Positions 50,701 through 59,997 are shown, counted from the first letter of the stretch. The stretch is DNA of 64,000 bases from Naumovozyma dairenensis CBS 421 (GCF_000227115.2 NC_016488.1:620001-684000), one strand, 5' to 3'. Notes: a model not told the origin generated them from the letters alone. Translations and numbers: made by a program.

Positions 50701-53700
50701 TACCCTGCCTCCAAATCTCAATACTTAAATGCTCAAGATGTCGATTATTTTTTGAATATGTGTCAAAATCCAGCTCAAAAACCAGTTCCATTCGTCCCAG
50801 TATTAGATCAAAAATTCGAATATTATTTCAAAAAGGATTCATTATGGCAATCTGAATTTTTGGAAGCTGTTGTCGATGAAGATGTTCAAAGAACTTGTAT
50901 CTTACAAGGTCCAGTGGCTGCTCAATTCACTAAGGTTATTGATGAACCAATTAAAGATATTCTAGATGGCATTCATAACGGTCATATTTCAAAACTATTG
51001 AAAGAGAAATATAATAATGATGAATCATCTATCCCAGTTATTGAATACTTTGGTGGTGAAGATTTGAGATGTACTAAAGCAGTTGCTGGAACTGTTACTT
51101 ATACTGCAGAATCTACTACCGATGAAGCTTCATGGTTTAAAAAACTTGCTGGTCCAGTTAAGAATTGGCGTTCTGCATTTTTCTCCACTGCTAGAGTTGT
51201 CCAAGATTCACTGTATGTTGATAATCCAGTTAGGAAAGTCTTTAAACCAACTGATTCTATGAGTGTTGAGATCACAAGTGCCAACAATGCCACAAAGACT
51301 GTTATTACATTATCTGAACCAGTGCAAGGTGAAATTAAACCAACATGTGTTTTGAAATTAGTTAAAGATAATTTGATTCAAATGCAATTGATTGAAAATA
51401 GAACTATGGATGGTACTCCAGTATCCTTACCATTGTTATATACTTATCAAGCTGAAGATGGGTTTGCTCCAATCTCTGAAGTTATGGAAGGTCGTAACCA
51501 ACGTATTAAGGAAATGTATTGGAAATTATGGATTAATGAACCTTTCAATTTGAATTTCGATCCAAGAGCCACTATCAAAGGTGCTGATTTCACAATTACC
51601 GCTGAACGTATTTCTGAATTTACTCATGCTATTGGTAACACTTGTGAAGATTTCGTTGCTAGATCAGGTAAAACTTTATTAGCTCCTATGGATTTCGCTA
51701 TTGTTGTTGGTTGGAGAGCTATTATTAAGGCTATTTTCCCCAATACTGTTGACGGTGATTTATTGAAGTTGGTTCACATGTCTAATGGGTACAAGATGAT
51801 TTCAGGTGCTAAACCATTACAAGAAGGTGATCTTATTTCCACATCTGCTGTTATCAAATCTGTCGTTAACCAATCAACTGGGAAAATCGTTGAAGTTGTT
51901 GGAACTTTAAGTAGAGATGGTAAACCTGTTATGGAAGTGGAATCATCTTTCTTTTACAGAGGTACTTACACTGATTTTGAAAACACATTCCAAAAGACTG
52001 TGGAACCTGTTTATCAAATGATAATCAAGACTCCAAAGGATATTGCTGTTTTAAGATCCAAAGAATGGTTCCAGTTAGATGATGAAGATATTGATTTAAT
52101 GGGTAAAATATTAAGGTTTGAAACTGAAACTGAAGTCACATTCAAGAATGCGAACGTTTTCGCTAGTGTTAAATGCCATGGTCCAATTAAGATGGAATTA
52201 CCAACCAAGGAACATATTGAAATTGGTATTGTTGATTATGAAGCTAGTGAATCATATGGTAATCCAGTAGTTGATTATTTGAAAAGAAATGGTTCTACTT
52301 TGGAAGCTAAGATCAATTTGGAAAATCCAATTCCAATTGCTGTTTTAGAATCTCAAAGTCCAAGTACTAATGAGCCATACGGTAAAGTTTCTGGTGATTT
52401 GAATCCTATTCATGTTTCTCGTCATTTTGCTAATTATGCAAACTTACCAGGTACTATTACACATGGTATGTATTCATCTGCAGTGGTTCGTGGTTTAATT
52501 GAAAATTGGGCTGCTGATAGTGTTTCATCCAGAGTACGTGGATATAATTGTCAATTTGTTAATATGGTATTACCAAATACTCCATTGAAGACATCTATTC
52601 AACATATTGGTATGATTAATGGACGTAAATTAATTAAATTTGAAACGAAGAATGATGAAGATACTGTTGTTTTGACAGGTGAAGCTGAAGTGGAACAACC
52701 AATTTCCACATTTGTCTTTACTGGTCAAGGTGCTCAAGAACAAGGTATGGGTATGGATTTATATCAATCATCAGAAGTTGCTAGAGATGTTTGGGATAGA
52801 GCTGATGGTCACTTCAAATCTACATATGGGTTCTCCATATTAGATATTGTTAGGAACAATCCAAAGGAATTAACAGTATATTTTGGTGGTGAAAAGGGTA
52901 GAAAAATTAAGGAAAATTATACTCAAATGATTTTCGAAACTATTGTTGATGGTAAAGTTCAAACGGAAAGAATTTTCAAAGAAATTGATGAATCTACTAA
53001 TTCTTATACGTTTAAATCACCAACTGGATTATTATCTGCTACACAATTTACACAACCAGCTTTAACTTTAATGGAAAAGGCAGCATTTGAAGATTTGAAA
53101 TCTAAGGGATTAATTCCAGCAGATGCAGCCTTTGCAGGTCATTCCTTAGGTGAATATGCAGCATTAGCTTCATTAGCTGATATTATGTCAGTAGAATCTT
53201 TAGTTGATGTTGTGTTTTATAGAGGTATGACTATGCAAGTTGCTGTACCAAGAGATGAAAAGGGTAGATCTAATTATGGTATGATTGCTGTTAATCCCGG
53301 TAGAGTCTCATCAACGTTTTCACAAGAAGCATTACAATTTGTTGTTGAAAAAGTTGCCAAGAGAACTACCTGGCTATTAGAAATTGTTAATTATAATGTT
53401 GAAAATCAACAATATGTTGCCGCTGGTGATTTAAGAAGTTTAGATACATTATCAAATGTTTTAAATTTCATTAAATTACAAAAAATTGATATTGATGAAT
53501 TACAAAAGAGTATGCCATTGGAAAAAGTTGAATCCCATTTATTTGAAATAATTGATGAAATTTCCAAGAAGAGTGAAAGTAAAGAACAACCGATTGAATT
53601 AGAAAGAGGATTTGCATGTATTCCATTACGTGGTATATCAGTTCCATTCCATTCATCGTATTTGAGAAATGGTGTTAAACCATTCCATACATTCCTAAGT

Positions 53701-53874
53701 AAGAATATTTTGAAAGAGAATGTTAAAGTTGATAGATTAGCAGGTAAATATATTCCAAATTTGACAGCTAAACCATTTGCCGTGACGAAAGAATATTTCC
53801 AAGATGTTTATGATTTAACTGGATCATGTCGTATCAAAGAAATTCTTGACAATTGGGAAAAATATGAAAACTAA
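47719..53874 (+). CDS. FAS1: Fatty acid synthase subunit beta
   Basis: The beta chain of the cytosolic hexameric fatty acid synthase. At 2051 residues it equals the S. cerevisiae length. Domains in order: acetyltransferase with active Ser285 in GATGHSQGL; enoyl reductase (about 600-850) with the FMN-binding region around GGRGGGHHSFED; dehydratase with His1565 in GDLNPIHVSRHF and GTITHGM; and malonyl/palmitoyl transferase with Ser1809 in FAGHSLGEYAALAS. All catalytic motifs are intact. An Asn run near residue 155-163, encoded by AAT repeats, is the only notable insertion. The ATG aligns with the known N-terminus (STRPL-LSHGS-EHVL). It is of the YKL182W lineage, interleaved between INA1 and BER1. 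Ino2/Ino4 sites upstream fit lipid-responsive control. Confidence 0.99.
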   Translation: MSASTRPLILSHGSIEHVLPVPTASYFAASQLQEQFHKTLPEPTEGFASDDEPSSSAELLGKFLGYVASLIDSSTKTQFSEVLSVSLVEFENTYFQANNINDPHTLAAKLLNDQEEFPTTLSKVKELIKNYIAARVVANIPFEKNVNSALFNSNSNNNNNNNTQTEIVAIFGGQGNTDDYFEELREIYQTYHPIVKDIIKFAANTLNDLINLHQAYEKVYTQGFDVIRWLKHPTKTPDVDYLLSIPISCPLIGVIQLTHYAITAKLLGFTPGELRSHLKGATGHSQGLATAVAIAEADSWDSFFVVMKKAISLLFFIGVRCYLAYPNTSLPPSILEDSLENSEGVPSPMLTISNLSKQQVQDFVDETNSHLPAEKHIVISLINGARNVVVSGPPQSLYGLNLALRKEKAPSGLDQSRIPSRERKLKFSNRFLPVTSPFHSHLLIPAMDCIAKDLSTHNIEFNESDLKIPVYDTFDGKNLKDHSSSIAERIVDCIIRLPVNWETTTKFSSTHILDFGPGGASGLGVLTHRNKDGTGVRIIVAGTLDINPDDDYGFKQELFENTLKFNPNWLKEFHPKLVKNKVGKIFVETKFSKLLGRPPLLVPGMTPTTVSPDFVAATINAGYQIELAGGGYFSAQGMTDAIDSVISQIKKGYSLSLNLIYVNPFMLQWCIPLIRELRLKGYPIQSMTIGAGVPSLEVASEYITTLGLTHLGLKPGSIDAISQVITIAKAHPNFPIVLQWTGGRGGGHHSFEDVHTPMLQMYSKIRRQSNIVLIAGSGFGSAEDTYPYLTGQWSTEFNYPPMPFDGFLLGSRVMIAKEAKTAPAAKQAIVDCTGAKDSEWESTYKKPTGGIITVRSEMGEPIHKIATRCVVFWKEMDDTIFNLPKNKLQAALDAKKDYIIGKLNADTHKPWFPTVNGEVRDLDLMTYEEVAQRLVELMFIKKTNSWTDITWRTFTGNFLRRVEERFTKTKTVSVIQSFAMLDEPSKALETVFDAYPASKSQYLNAQDVDYFLNMCQNPAQKPVPFVPVLDQKFEYYFKKDSLWQSEFLEAVVDEDVQRTCILQGPVAAQFTKVIDEPIKDILDGIHNGHISKLLKEKYNNDESSIPVIEYFGGEDLRCTKAVAGTVTYTAESTTDEASWFKKLAGPVKNWRSAFFSTARVVQDSLYVDNPVRKVFKPTDSMSVEITSANNATKTVITLSEPVQGEIKPTCVLKLVKDNLIQMQLIENRTMDGTPVSLPLLYTYQAEDGFAPISEVMEGRNQRIKEMYWKLWINEPFNLNFDPRATIKGADFTITAERISEFTHAIGNTCEDFVARSGKTLLAPMDFAIVVGWRAIIKAIFPNTVDGDLLKLVHMSNGYKMISGAKPLQEGDLISTSAVIKSVVNQSTGKIVEVVGTLSRDGKPVMEVESSFFYRGTYTDFENTFQKTVEPVYQMIIKTPKDIAVLRSKEWFQLDDEDIDLMGKILRFETETEVTFKNANVFASVKCHGPIKMELPTKEHIEIGIVDYEASESYGNPVVDYLKRNGSTLEAKINLENPIPIAVLESQSPSTNEPYGKVSGDLNPIHVSRHFANYANLPGTITHGMYSSAVVRGLIENWAADSVSSRVRGYNCQFVNMVLPNTPLKTSIQHIGMINGRKLIKFETKNDEDTVVLTGEAEVEQPISTFVFTGQGAQEQGMGMDLYQSSEVARDVWDRADGHFKSTYGFSILDIVRNNPKELTVYFGGEKGRKIKENYTQMIFETIVDGKVQTERIFKEIDESTNSYTFKSPTGLLSATQFTQPALTLMEKAAFEDLKSKGLIPADAAFAGHSLGEYAALASLADIMSVESLVDVVFYRGMTMQVAVPRDEKGRSNYGMIAVNPGRVSSTFSQEALQFVVEKVAKRTTWLLEIVNYNVENQQYVAAGDLRSLDTLSNVLNFIKLQKIDIDELQKSMPLEKVESHLFEIIDEISKKSESKEQPIELERGFACIPLRGISVPFHSSYLRNGVKPFHTFLSKNILKENVKVDRLAGKYIPNLTAKPFAVTKEYFQDVYDLTGSCRIKEILDNWEKYEN

Positions 53875-53927
53875 AGCGACGCAACAGCGACAACAACAAT
53901 GTAAATTAAAACCATATATACATGTAA

Positions 53928-53934
53928 CGGGTAA
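53928..53934 (-). promoter_or_regulatory. Reb1 site in the FAS1-BER1 convergent spacer
   Basis: CGGGTAA (reverse complement of TTACCCG) lies 54 bp after the FAS1 stop and 82 bp after the BER1 stop on the other side, where no promoter is expected. Reb1 can act as a road-block terminator of Pol II in yeast, so a termination role between converging genes is possible. Confidence 0.4.
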
Positions 53935-54015
53935 ATAGAAAAAAATATATAAAACAAACTATTATTATTATTATTATACTCTATAAAAATACGTATATAT
54001 GTATGTATACTTGTG

Positions 54016-54915
54016 TTATTCTATTAGATGTAAAGTAAGATCAGAGAATGAATTAATCCAGGTATTTTTAATATCTTTTAATAATTTTCCATTATTGAAA
54101 TCTGTTAAAATGGAACAATTTTTAAAATATGTATCAATTGAATCATAATCTATTGTGGGTTCTTTATAAATGATGTGTTTGTTGTTATTGTTTCTATTTC
54201 TTCTTTTATTTTTCTTTGATATGAAAGTTTCAAACTGATCATTTTCAGTTTCAATATCTTTCGGTATTATTGGTTGTGTAGTGGACTCTAAGGAATGAAC
54301 CAACTTACTTATGAAAGGATATTTCTCAAATAATTGTAATTTTGTATATCTATCAGTATGAGTAATAATATTATTAGCTAGACATAATTTTGGTCTTTCT
54401 ATGTTTAATATTGTTTCAGTTAAATTTAATGGTGCATGCGGTAAGAAGAATAGAGTTAAATCATTAGAAGATACGAAAGGCATTGATTCTTCTAATTTCC
54501 AGTTTTCTTTTTGTTGTTTAGTGGAAATGTAATCTAGATCATCCTTATCGAATATTGGATCATATATTGATACCGTGATAGATTGTTGTTCGTTATTGTT
54601 GTTGTCAGTTGAGTGTGATGATAAGTATTGAATTATTTCTAATAATAAAGCTAATTGATATCTAGCAGGTAAATCTTGATGGAAGCTTCCTATAGCTAAA
54701 CATCTTATCAATTTTATCTTCGTTTTGTATGGGTTTAATGAATTGATTAAATCTTCAAACATGGATGAAGCATTGATGATTTGTCTATATGAATTTAGGA
54801 CTTCATCGAATGTTGTTTTGATGTCTTTGATATTCTTTTTGTCTATTTCTTCACTAGGTTTATATATATATATATATATAAGTATGTAGTATAAACATGT
54901 ATGTAATAGGATCAT
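54016..54915 (-). CDS. BER1: SRR1-domain protein Ber1
   Basis: A 299-residue product from the first ATG (about 274 in S. cerevisiae). Ber1 is linked genetically to microtubule function and carries the SRR1-like domain also found in a plant circadian protein. The domain is recognisable from LIRCLAIGSFHQDLPARYQLALLLEIIQYL through VSIYDPIFDKDDLDYIS, TLFFLPHAPLNLTE and LANNIIT. A Lys/Arg/Asn loop (KKNKRRNRNNNNK) precedes the end. The first 20 or so residues are encoded by a TA dinucleotide array and read as Tyr/Ile repeats, so the true N-terminus is doubtful; no splice signals that would replace it were found. It is next to FAS1 and INA1, consistent with YLR412W beside YLR413W. Confidence 0.82.
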   Translation of the reverse strand: MILLHTCLYYILIYIYIYKPSEEIDKKNIKDIKTTFDEVLNSYRQIINASSMFEDLINSLNPYKTKIKLIRCLAIGSFHQDLPARYQLALLLEIIQYLSSHSTDNNNNEQQSITVSIYDPIFDKDDLDYISTKQQKENWKLEESMPFVSSNDLTLFFLPHAPLNLTETILNIERPKLCLANNIITHTDRYTKLQLFEKYPFISKLVHSLESTTQPIIPKDIETENDQFETFISKKNKRRNRNNNNKHIIYKEPTIDYDSIDTYFKNCSILTDFNNGKLLKDIKNTWINSFSDLTLHLIE

Positions 54916-55330
54916 ATGACTGGTTCTGCCAGATGTTGTAAGTATGTTTAAGCGTTTGATCAAAAAGTTTGTCAAGATGCCTTTGTTCTAATAGTGAAAT
55001 TTTTCAGATAGAGATAATCGATTCAACTTCCGATTTCTATAAGGTGCGTGGAATTGAAATTATTAAGTGCGTAAGTATATATCTTGGACCCTTTATATAT
55101 TTACATATATGTATATATATTTATATATACACAGTCTTGAATCAGATAAAGAGATGCTTTTGTTAATGGTTTAGTTGTATGATATGAAATGGTCTTCATA
55201 AGAATGAAGATGCGAATTAATATTATACATAAAGTATGTAAATGTTTTGGGTATATAAAAAAAATCTATAAAAAAAGAGAAAGAATAAGAAACTGAATGG
55301 ATTAGAATATGATGTGCGATGTAAGTATTT
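54916..55330. other. BER1-DIF1 spacer; synteny breakpoint
   Basis: 415 bp, AT-rich with TA arrays near 55100-55125. It separates the YLR412-425/YKL block from the YLR437-442 block, which are not adjacent in S. cerevisiae. No LTR termini or tRNA were recognised in it. Confidence 0.6.
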
Positions 55331-55759
55331 TCAAATCTTTCTCTTTCTATTATATTCATCTTCGGCATCCATGTTGATATCTTGATTGCCTGGCTTCATG
55401 TTGTTGTTATGGAACATAGTATCAAGGTCTGATTGAGTGGATACAGTTCTTTGGTTGACTAACATTGGAGGTTGACGATTCAAGATGACCTTAGTATTAA
55501 ATTGTGGCACGATCATGGATGCATAATCTCTTATAAGTCCGTCATTTTGCAACGAGGCATTAGAATGATTATAATAACCTTGGTCAATCTTTTGTCTAAT
55601 TCTCATTCCGACGGTACTCAATTTGTTTTGATAATTATACTTCTCATTATTTACTGGCACACTTTCAGTTTGAATTTGCTTTAGTGCGACAGCTGGTTGA
55701 GACTCTGTCGTTGTGTTCCAATTCATATTTCCTTGATAATTTAAAGTGTCGTTACTCAT
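55331..55759 (-). CDS. DIF1: Ribonucleotide reductase regulator Dif1
   Basis: Dif1 drives nuclear import of the small ribonucleotide reductase subunits (Rnr2-Rnr4), limiting dNTP synthesis until it is degraded after DNA damage. The 142-residue product (about 133 in S. cerevisiae) has the Hug domain TVGMRIRQKIDQGY (about 49-62), the middle motif GLIRDYASMIVPQF, and the Sml1-like segment PPMLVNQRTVSTQS. A basic NRKRK end closes it. The paralogue Sml1 lacks the Hug motif, so the call is Dif1. It is divergent from CAR2, exactly as YLR437C and YLR438W. Confidence 0.95.
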   Translation of the reverse strand: MSNDTLNYQGNMNWNTTTESQPAVALKQIQTESVPVNNEKYNYQNKLSTVGMRIRQKIDQGYYNHSNASLQNDGLIRDYASMIVPQFNTKVILNRQPPMLVNQRTVSTQSDLDTMFHNNNMKPGNQDINMDAEDEYNRKRKI

Positions 55760-56540
55760 TTATTGTTGTTAGTTGTTGGTTGTGGTGTTGTGTTGTGTTG
55801 TGTTGTTGTTGCGGTATTCCGAGCTTATGTTATGTGATGTTATGTGATGTGATAATGATAGTGCTGTGATGTAATGTAATGTAATATCAGGTATGTGAAG
55901 ATTTGTCTCCTATATTTATATCTGCGATGTTCTGATGTTTGTTCTTTGCTTTGCTTTGCTGACTGAGTCTTTTTGCATTTCTTTTTTTTTCTGTTTTGGG
56001 GGTGTGCGTTGTTAGCAGCAACGAGGATACAGTCAAGGGTGTGTGGGTCCTGTTTGTTTATCCGAACCCTTGGCTACACACACACAACAAAAAAACACTC
56101 CTCGAGGGTCACGTGCACGTGAAGATGCACCTGAACGTTAACGGCAAGAAACTCCGAGCCCAAATTTCTCTTTCTCTTCTCCTTCTCCAACAACAAACAC
56201 ACACATTTATTCTTCAATGAATAACTTATCTGTGATAAGCAAACAGTCACCCATACACCCACGCAGATACTAGCAGAACTGAATTAGATTACATCACAGC
56301 ACAGTACAATACTTCACTTAGATCCCCCCCCCCCTCCGGGCTGTTGGAGATAGTACGTATAATATATATATACTTAATATTTTAAGGGCAACTCTCCACG
56401 AACAATACCTTTATTATATAAGGGGGCAATTGTATCTCCCCTGGACAAGATCCCCAAGATCCGTTGATCGTAATCATAATCATAATTATCAGATATAAAG
56501 ATGTACTCCAACTTCGTAGATACAACGACAAGAAAAGGAC
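55760..56540. other. DIF1-CAR2 divergent promoter region
   Basis: 781 bp. It contains GT-rich stretches and TTATGTGATG tandem units near 55828-55850, a CACGTGCACGTG run (56110-56121), and eleven C (56324-56334) followed by TCCGGG. A TATA box lies at 56415-56422 and an out-of-frame upstream ATG at 56501. CACGTG is the Cbf1/Pho4-type E-box. Confidence 0.6.
56415..56422 (+). promoter_or_regulatory. TATA box of CAR2
   Basis: TATATAAG lies 126 bp upstream of the CAR2 start, a usual distance in yeast. Confidence 0.5.
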
Positions 56541-56554
56541 ATGACCACAACTAA
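56501..56554 (+). other. Short upstream ORF overlapping the CAR2 start codon
   Basis: ATG at 56501 opens 17 codons and stops at TAA 56552-56554, overlapping the CAR2 ATG (56541) in another frame. If the mRNA starts upstream of 56501, scanning ribosomes would meet it first and leave past the CAR2 start. It is therefore potentially repressive. Whether it is in the transcript is unknown. Confidence 0.5.
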
Positions 56555-57836
56555 GATATCTTCAAAAGAAACCTTCGAATTAGAAGACAAATACTCAGCA
56601 CATAACTACCATCCCTTACCGGTAGTATTCCATCGTGCACAAGGTGCTCACGTATGGGACCCGGAAGGAAACCAATACTTGGATTTCCTATCTGCATACT
56701 CAGCTGTCAATCAGGGCCATTGTCATCCTCGAATCATTGCTGCATTAATTGAACAAGCCCAAATCTTAACATTGTCCTCTCGTGCATTCTCAAATGATAT
56801 ATACGCACAATTCGCTAAGTACATCACTTCATATTTCCATTACGATATGGTGTTACCAATGAATACAGGTGCAGAAGCTGTTGAAACTGCTTTAAAGTTA
56901 GCTAGAAAATGGGGGTATGAAGTTAAGAAAATTCCTCAAGATAAAGCTATCATCCTTGGTGCACAGGGAAATTTCCATGGTAGAACGTTCGGTGCTATTT
57001 CATTATCATCCGATGAAGTAGATTCCAAGAAGAATTTTGGTCCCTTCTTGAATAATACTACTTCTAATTATGTTAATAAACCAATTAGATATGGTCATAT
57101 TGAAGATTTACAATATATGTTCGAAAATTATGCAGGAAATATTGCTGCAATTATTTTGGAACCTATTCAAGGTGAAGCTGGGATTGTAGTGCCACCAGAG
57201 GGATATTTTACGAAAGTTATGGAACTTTGTAAAAAATATAATATTTTGTTCATTTGTGATGAAATTCAAACAGGTATTGGAAGAACGGGGAAACTTTGTT
57301 GTTATGAACATTACGCTGGTGTAAAACCTGATATCTTATTGTTGGGGAAAGCATTGTCTGGTGGTGTATTGCCTGTATCATGTGTCTTATCTTCAAAGGA
57401 TATAATGTCTGTGTTTACTCCCGGGTCTCATGGTTCTACATTTGGTGGTAACCCATTGGCTTCGAAAGTCGCTATGGCTGCATTGCAAGTGGTTAAAGAT
57501 GAAAATTTAATCGAGAGAGCAAATGATTTAGGTAAAATAATGAAAGATCAATTAATTGATATTCAAATGAATCATTCAAATGGAATGATTTCAGAGGTAC
57601 GTGGGATGGGTTTATTAATGGCTATCGTCATTGATCCTGGAAAGGCCAACGGTAGAACGGCATGGGATCTTTGCCTATTAATGAAGGAAAATGGTTTATT
57701 GGCAAAACCAACTCATGATCATATTATTAGATTGGCTCCACCTTTAGTTATCTCAGAGGAAGACTTACAAAAAGGTATTACAATCATTAAAAAATGTTTG
57801 ATTGAATTACCAAACGTCCCAAAGAGTGGTCATTAA
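56541..57836 (+). CDS. CAR2: Ornithine aminotransferase
   Basis: Car2 is the cytosolic PLP-dependent L-ornithine delta-transaminase that converts ornithine and 2-oxoglutarate to glutamate semialdehyde and glutamate in arginine breakdown. The 431-residue protein (about 424 in S. cerevisiae) is a complete class III aminotransferase. It has the N-terminal [20 protein letters not shown], then [16 protein letters not shown]. The PLP-ring Asp240 is in FICDEIQTG and the Schiff-base Lys270 in [28 protein letters not shown] follows, and the last helix ends LPNVPKSGH. The start fits family length. It is divergent from DIF1 and convergent with LSM3. Confidence 0.98.
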   Translation: MTTTKISSKETFELEDKYSAHNYHPLPVVFHRAQGAHVWDPEGNQYLDFLSAYSAVNQGHCHPRIIAALIEQAQILTLSSRAFSNDIYAQFAKYITSYFHYDMVLPMNTGAEAVETALKLARKWGYEVKKIPQDKAIILGAQGNFHGRTFGAISLSSDEVDSKKNFGPFLNNTTSNYVNKPIRYGHIEDLQYMFENYAGNIAAIILEPIQGEAGIVVPPEGYFTKVMELCKKYNILFICDEIQTGIGRTGKLCCYEHYAGVKPDILLLGKALSGGVLPVSCVLSSKDIMSVFTPGSHGSTFGGNPLASKVAMAALQVVKDENLIERANDLGKIMKDQLIDIQMNHSNGMISEVRGMGLLMAIVIDPGKANGRTAWDLCLLMKENGLLAKPTHDHIIRLAPPLVISEEDLQKGITIIKKCLIELPNVPKSGH

Positions 57837-58002
57837 AAAAACATCATCCAGCAAACATCCATTATATACATTTTTATGTATTATATATCCAAATGATACT
57901 AGCTGCAAAAAAATAAATAATACATTTAAAGGTGTCTTTTTTCCCATTATTTAGTTAATTACTTATCTATTTTGTATAGATGACCTCGTCTCGCGTTCTT
58001 GC

Positions 58003-58260
58003 TTATTCTTCATCAGGTGTCGTTATCAGTGTCACAGTATCACCTCTAACAAATATCATTTCAGAATTCCTTTCAACACTTTGTAAATCTCCCTCATCAT
58101 CTAATTCATAAATTGTTTCAATAGCATCACTTAGTACAATATTACAATGTGAATCAAACGCTTGTAATGTACCCACTAATGATCGTGCACCACGTAATTT
58201 CACGTATACCTGTTCATCAAGATTCAACTTCAATAAATCTAGCGGTGTTTCCAAAGACAT
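58003..58260 (-). CDS. LSM3: U6 snRNA-associated Sm-like protein Lsm3
   Basis: Lsm3 is a subunit of both the nuclear Lsm2-8 ring (U6 snRNA 3' end) and the cytoplasmic Lsm1-7 ring (decapping and mRNA decay). The 85-residue product (about 89 in S. cerevisiae) is one Sm fold. The N-terminal helix is [19 protein letters not shown]. Sm1 is [19 protein letters not shown] and Sm2 is [12 protein letters not shown] (GT)12 repeat starts 20 bp upstream of the ATG. It is convergent with CAR2 and divergent from MRPL4, as YLR438C-A. Confidence 0.97.
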   Translation of the reverse strand: MSLETPLDLLKLNLDEQVYVKLRGARSLVGTLQAFDSHCNIVLSDAIETIYELDDEGDLQSVERNSEMIFVRGDTVTLITTPDEE

Positions 58261-58279
58261 ACTTCTGCGTGTGTGGGTA

Positions 58280-58313
<34 letters not shown>

Positions 58314-58665
58314 CCTCCCTTCTTCTCTAGCTTTATAGCTTTATTACTTTGTTTTAATGCTTTATTACTTTGTTTTATTACTTTATTACTTTTCAACTTT
58401 TCCAACTTTGTATGTGGGTTACCCTGACTATGGTTAAAATTAAAGGATTTCCCCATAACTTTATATATGCTTATATGTTAATTATGATTAGATATGAACG
58501 TAGAAGGTAGCTCAACGATTGCTCGAGAGGTTGAGTGTTAAGCACCGTCTGGTAAAATACTCATAATCATTGCTGCTGCTATTGATACCAATAGGTTAAT
58601 CTATCTTCCTCTCTGCCCCTCCTGCCGTATTTTAACTCGTTCTTTTGCAAATACACCCCAGAGTT
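58261..58665. other. LSM3-MRPL4 divergent promoter
   Basis: 405 bp. It holds a (GT)12 run at 58281-58304 and repeated TTTATTACTTTGTTTTA units near 58329-58390. No named factor site was recognised. Confidence 0.6.
58281..58304. repeat. (GT)12 dinucleotide repeat
   Basis: Twelve perfect GT units lie 21-44 bp upstream of LSM3, within or very near its leader. It is read as (AC)12 in the LSM3 sense strand. Confidence 0.95.
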
Positions 58666-59673
58666 ATGCTGAACTTTAACAGATGTCTTCATGACACTGC
58701 AACTAGATATGCTAGAACAAGATTCACCATCCCGAAACCTAAACCCATCCCATCCTCAAACCCAAGGAAACCCACTCAAACAACTCACTATTTGAAAAAT
58801 TTAGAAGTGACTCCTCCCATTCCTCCATCCACAGCAAACAAACAATTCCATATATCCGATACTCATCCACTTTGGCAATTTTTCCATACAAACATTAAGG
58901 ACAATAAGAAATCGCACGATTACATTACACCCCCATCACAACTAGACACCCAATCAAGATCATGGTCCATCACAGAGTTAAGAAGAAAATCATTCAATGA
59001 TCTACATTCATTATGGTACGCATGTCTAAGACAACGTAACATCTTCGCAAGAGAAATGCATTTGATAAACACAGAAACTTCATCAAACAAAAATAATCAT
59101 GTTCATTCATTACAACAAATTAATGAAAAATGTAGAGTGACCATGTGGAGAATTCGTCATGTATTAAGTGAAAGAGATTATGCATTCAGAATTGCTCGTA
59201 GTACTACCACCAACAATGTGATTGATCAATTAAGTGAACAAGTGGAAACAACGGAACAATTGGAAAGATTCCAATATGCTGTCTTTGGTATATCGGAAAT
59301 TATTAGTGAAAATGTTATCGATAGGAAATTCATTGATGGATTGAAATATATAACGAATTTGAAACTAAAAATCTTAGCAAAGAAACATGACACATTGAAT
59401 GAAAAATTAGTTAATGACCTTCAACTGAACTATAGAGATAACACTTCTTCCATGGGTATCAATGACCTTGCGGAAGCTTTCATTGTCTTTATTGCAGAAT
59501 TCGACCTGGAAAGTTCCATTGAAGCTTGTGACGCTATCAAGGAATTAAGATCAGATCCAAAGAATAAAATTTCAAAATATGATGAATTAGAAACTATCTC
59601 AAAATATATTAAACAATTGAAGGAATCATCGTCCTCGCAAGATGAAGTAGAAGTAACTCCTGAGGCTATTTAA
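58666..59673 (+). CDS. MRPL4: Mitochondrial large-subunit ribosomal protein uL29m (Mrpl4)
   Basis: A 335-residue protein from the first ATG (MLNFNRCLHDTATRYARTRF), a typical Arg-rich mitochondrial presequence; the frame continues seven codons upstream only without ATG. S. cerevisiae Mrpl4 is about 319 aa and lies near the exit tunnel of the mitoribosome. The MRP-L47 (uL29) domain is at about 90-185: SWSITELRRKSFNDLHSLWYACLRQRNIFAREM and ECRVTMWRIRHVL-like helices. The C-terminal half is helical and ends in an acidic Ser tail. It follows LSM3 as YLR439W follows YLR438C-A. Confidence 0.96.
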   Translation: MLNFNRCLHDTATRYARTRFTIPKPKPIPSSNPRKPTQTTHYLKNLEVTPPIPPSTANKQFHISDTHPLWQFFHTNIKDNKKSHDYITPPSQLDTQSRSWSITELRRKSFNDLHSLWYACLRQRNIFAREMHLINTETSSNKNNHVHSLQQINEKCRVTMWRIRHVLSERDYAFRIARSTTTNNVIDQLSEQVETTEQLERFQYAVFGISEIISENVIDRKFIDGLKYITNLKLKILAKKHDTLNEKLVNDLQLNYRDNTSSMGINDLAEAFIVFIAEFDLESSIEACDAIKELRSDPKNKISKYDELETISKYIKQLKESSSSQDEVEVTPEAI

Positions 59674-59997
59674 GATGGGAAAACAACAACAACATTCTTA
59701 TATAAATGTTTATATTACGCGCTATTATTATTAATAATATTATTATTCTTGTAAATAATTAATGAATGAAGAAGAAGAAGAAAAATATCAATTAACTTAA
59801 ATTATACAGGACTGGTTGTAATGCCATGGTATCATCATAGGAGACTTCCTGCCATTTTTCCAATGCATTGGAGATGTGTCGTTTCTTTAAATTAAACAGC
59901 GTTCTATCTATATACAGACAATAATAAAATCACTCAATGGGGCGTACATCCAACCATGGTTATGTAAAAATAACTTATTCGAGGTTTAGTAAAGCAA

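Noticed and set aside
54916..55100. Intron with an upstream first exon for BER1
   Set aside because: No GTATGT donor or TACTAAC branch site on the minus strand at suitable positions, although a TAG acceptor-like end follows the TA array.
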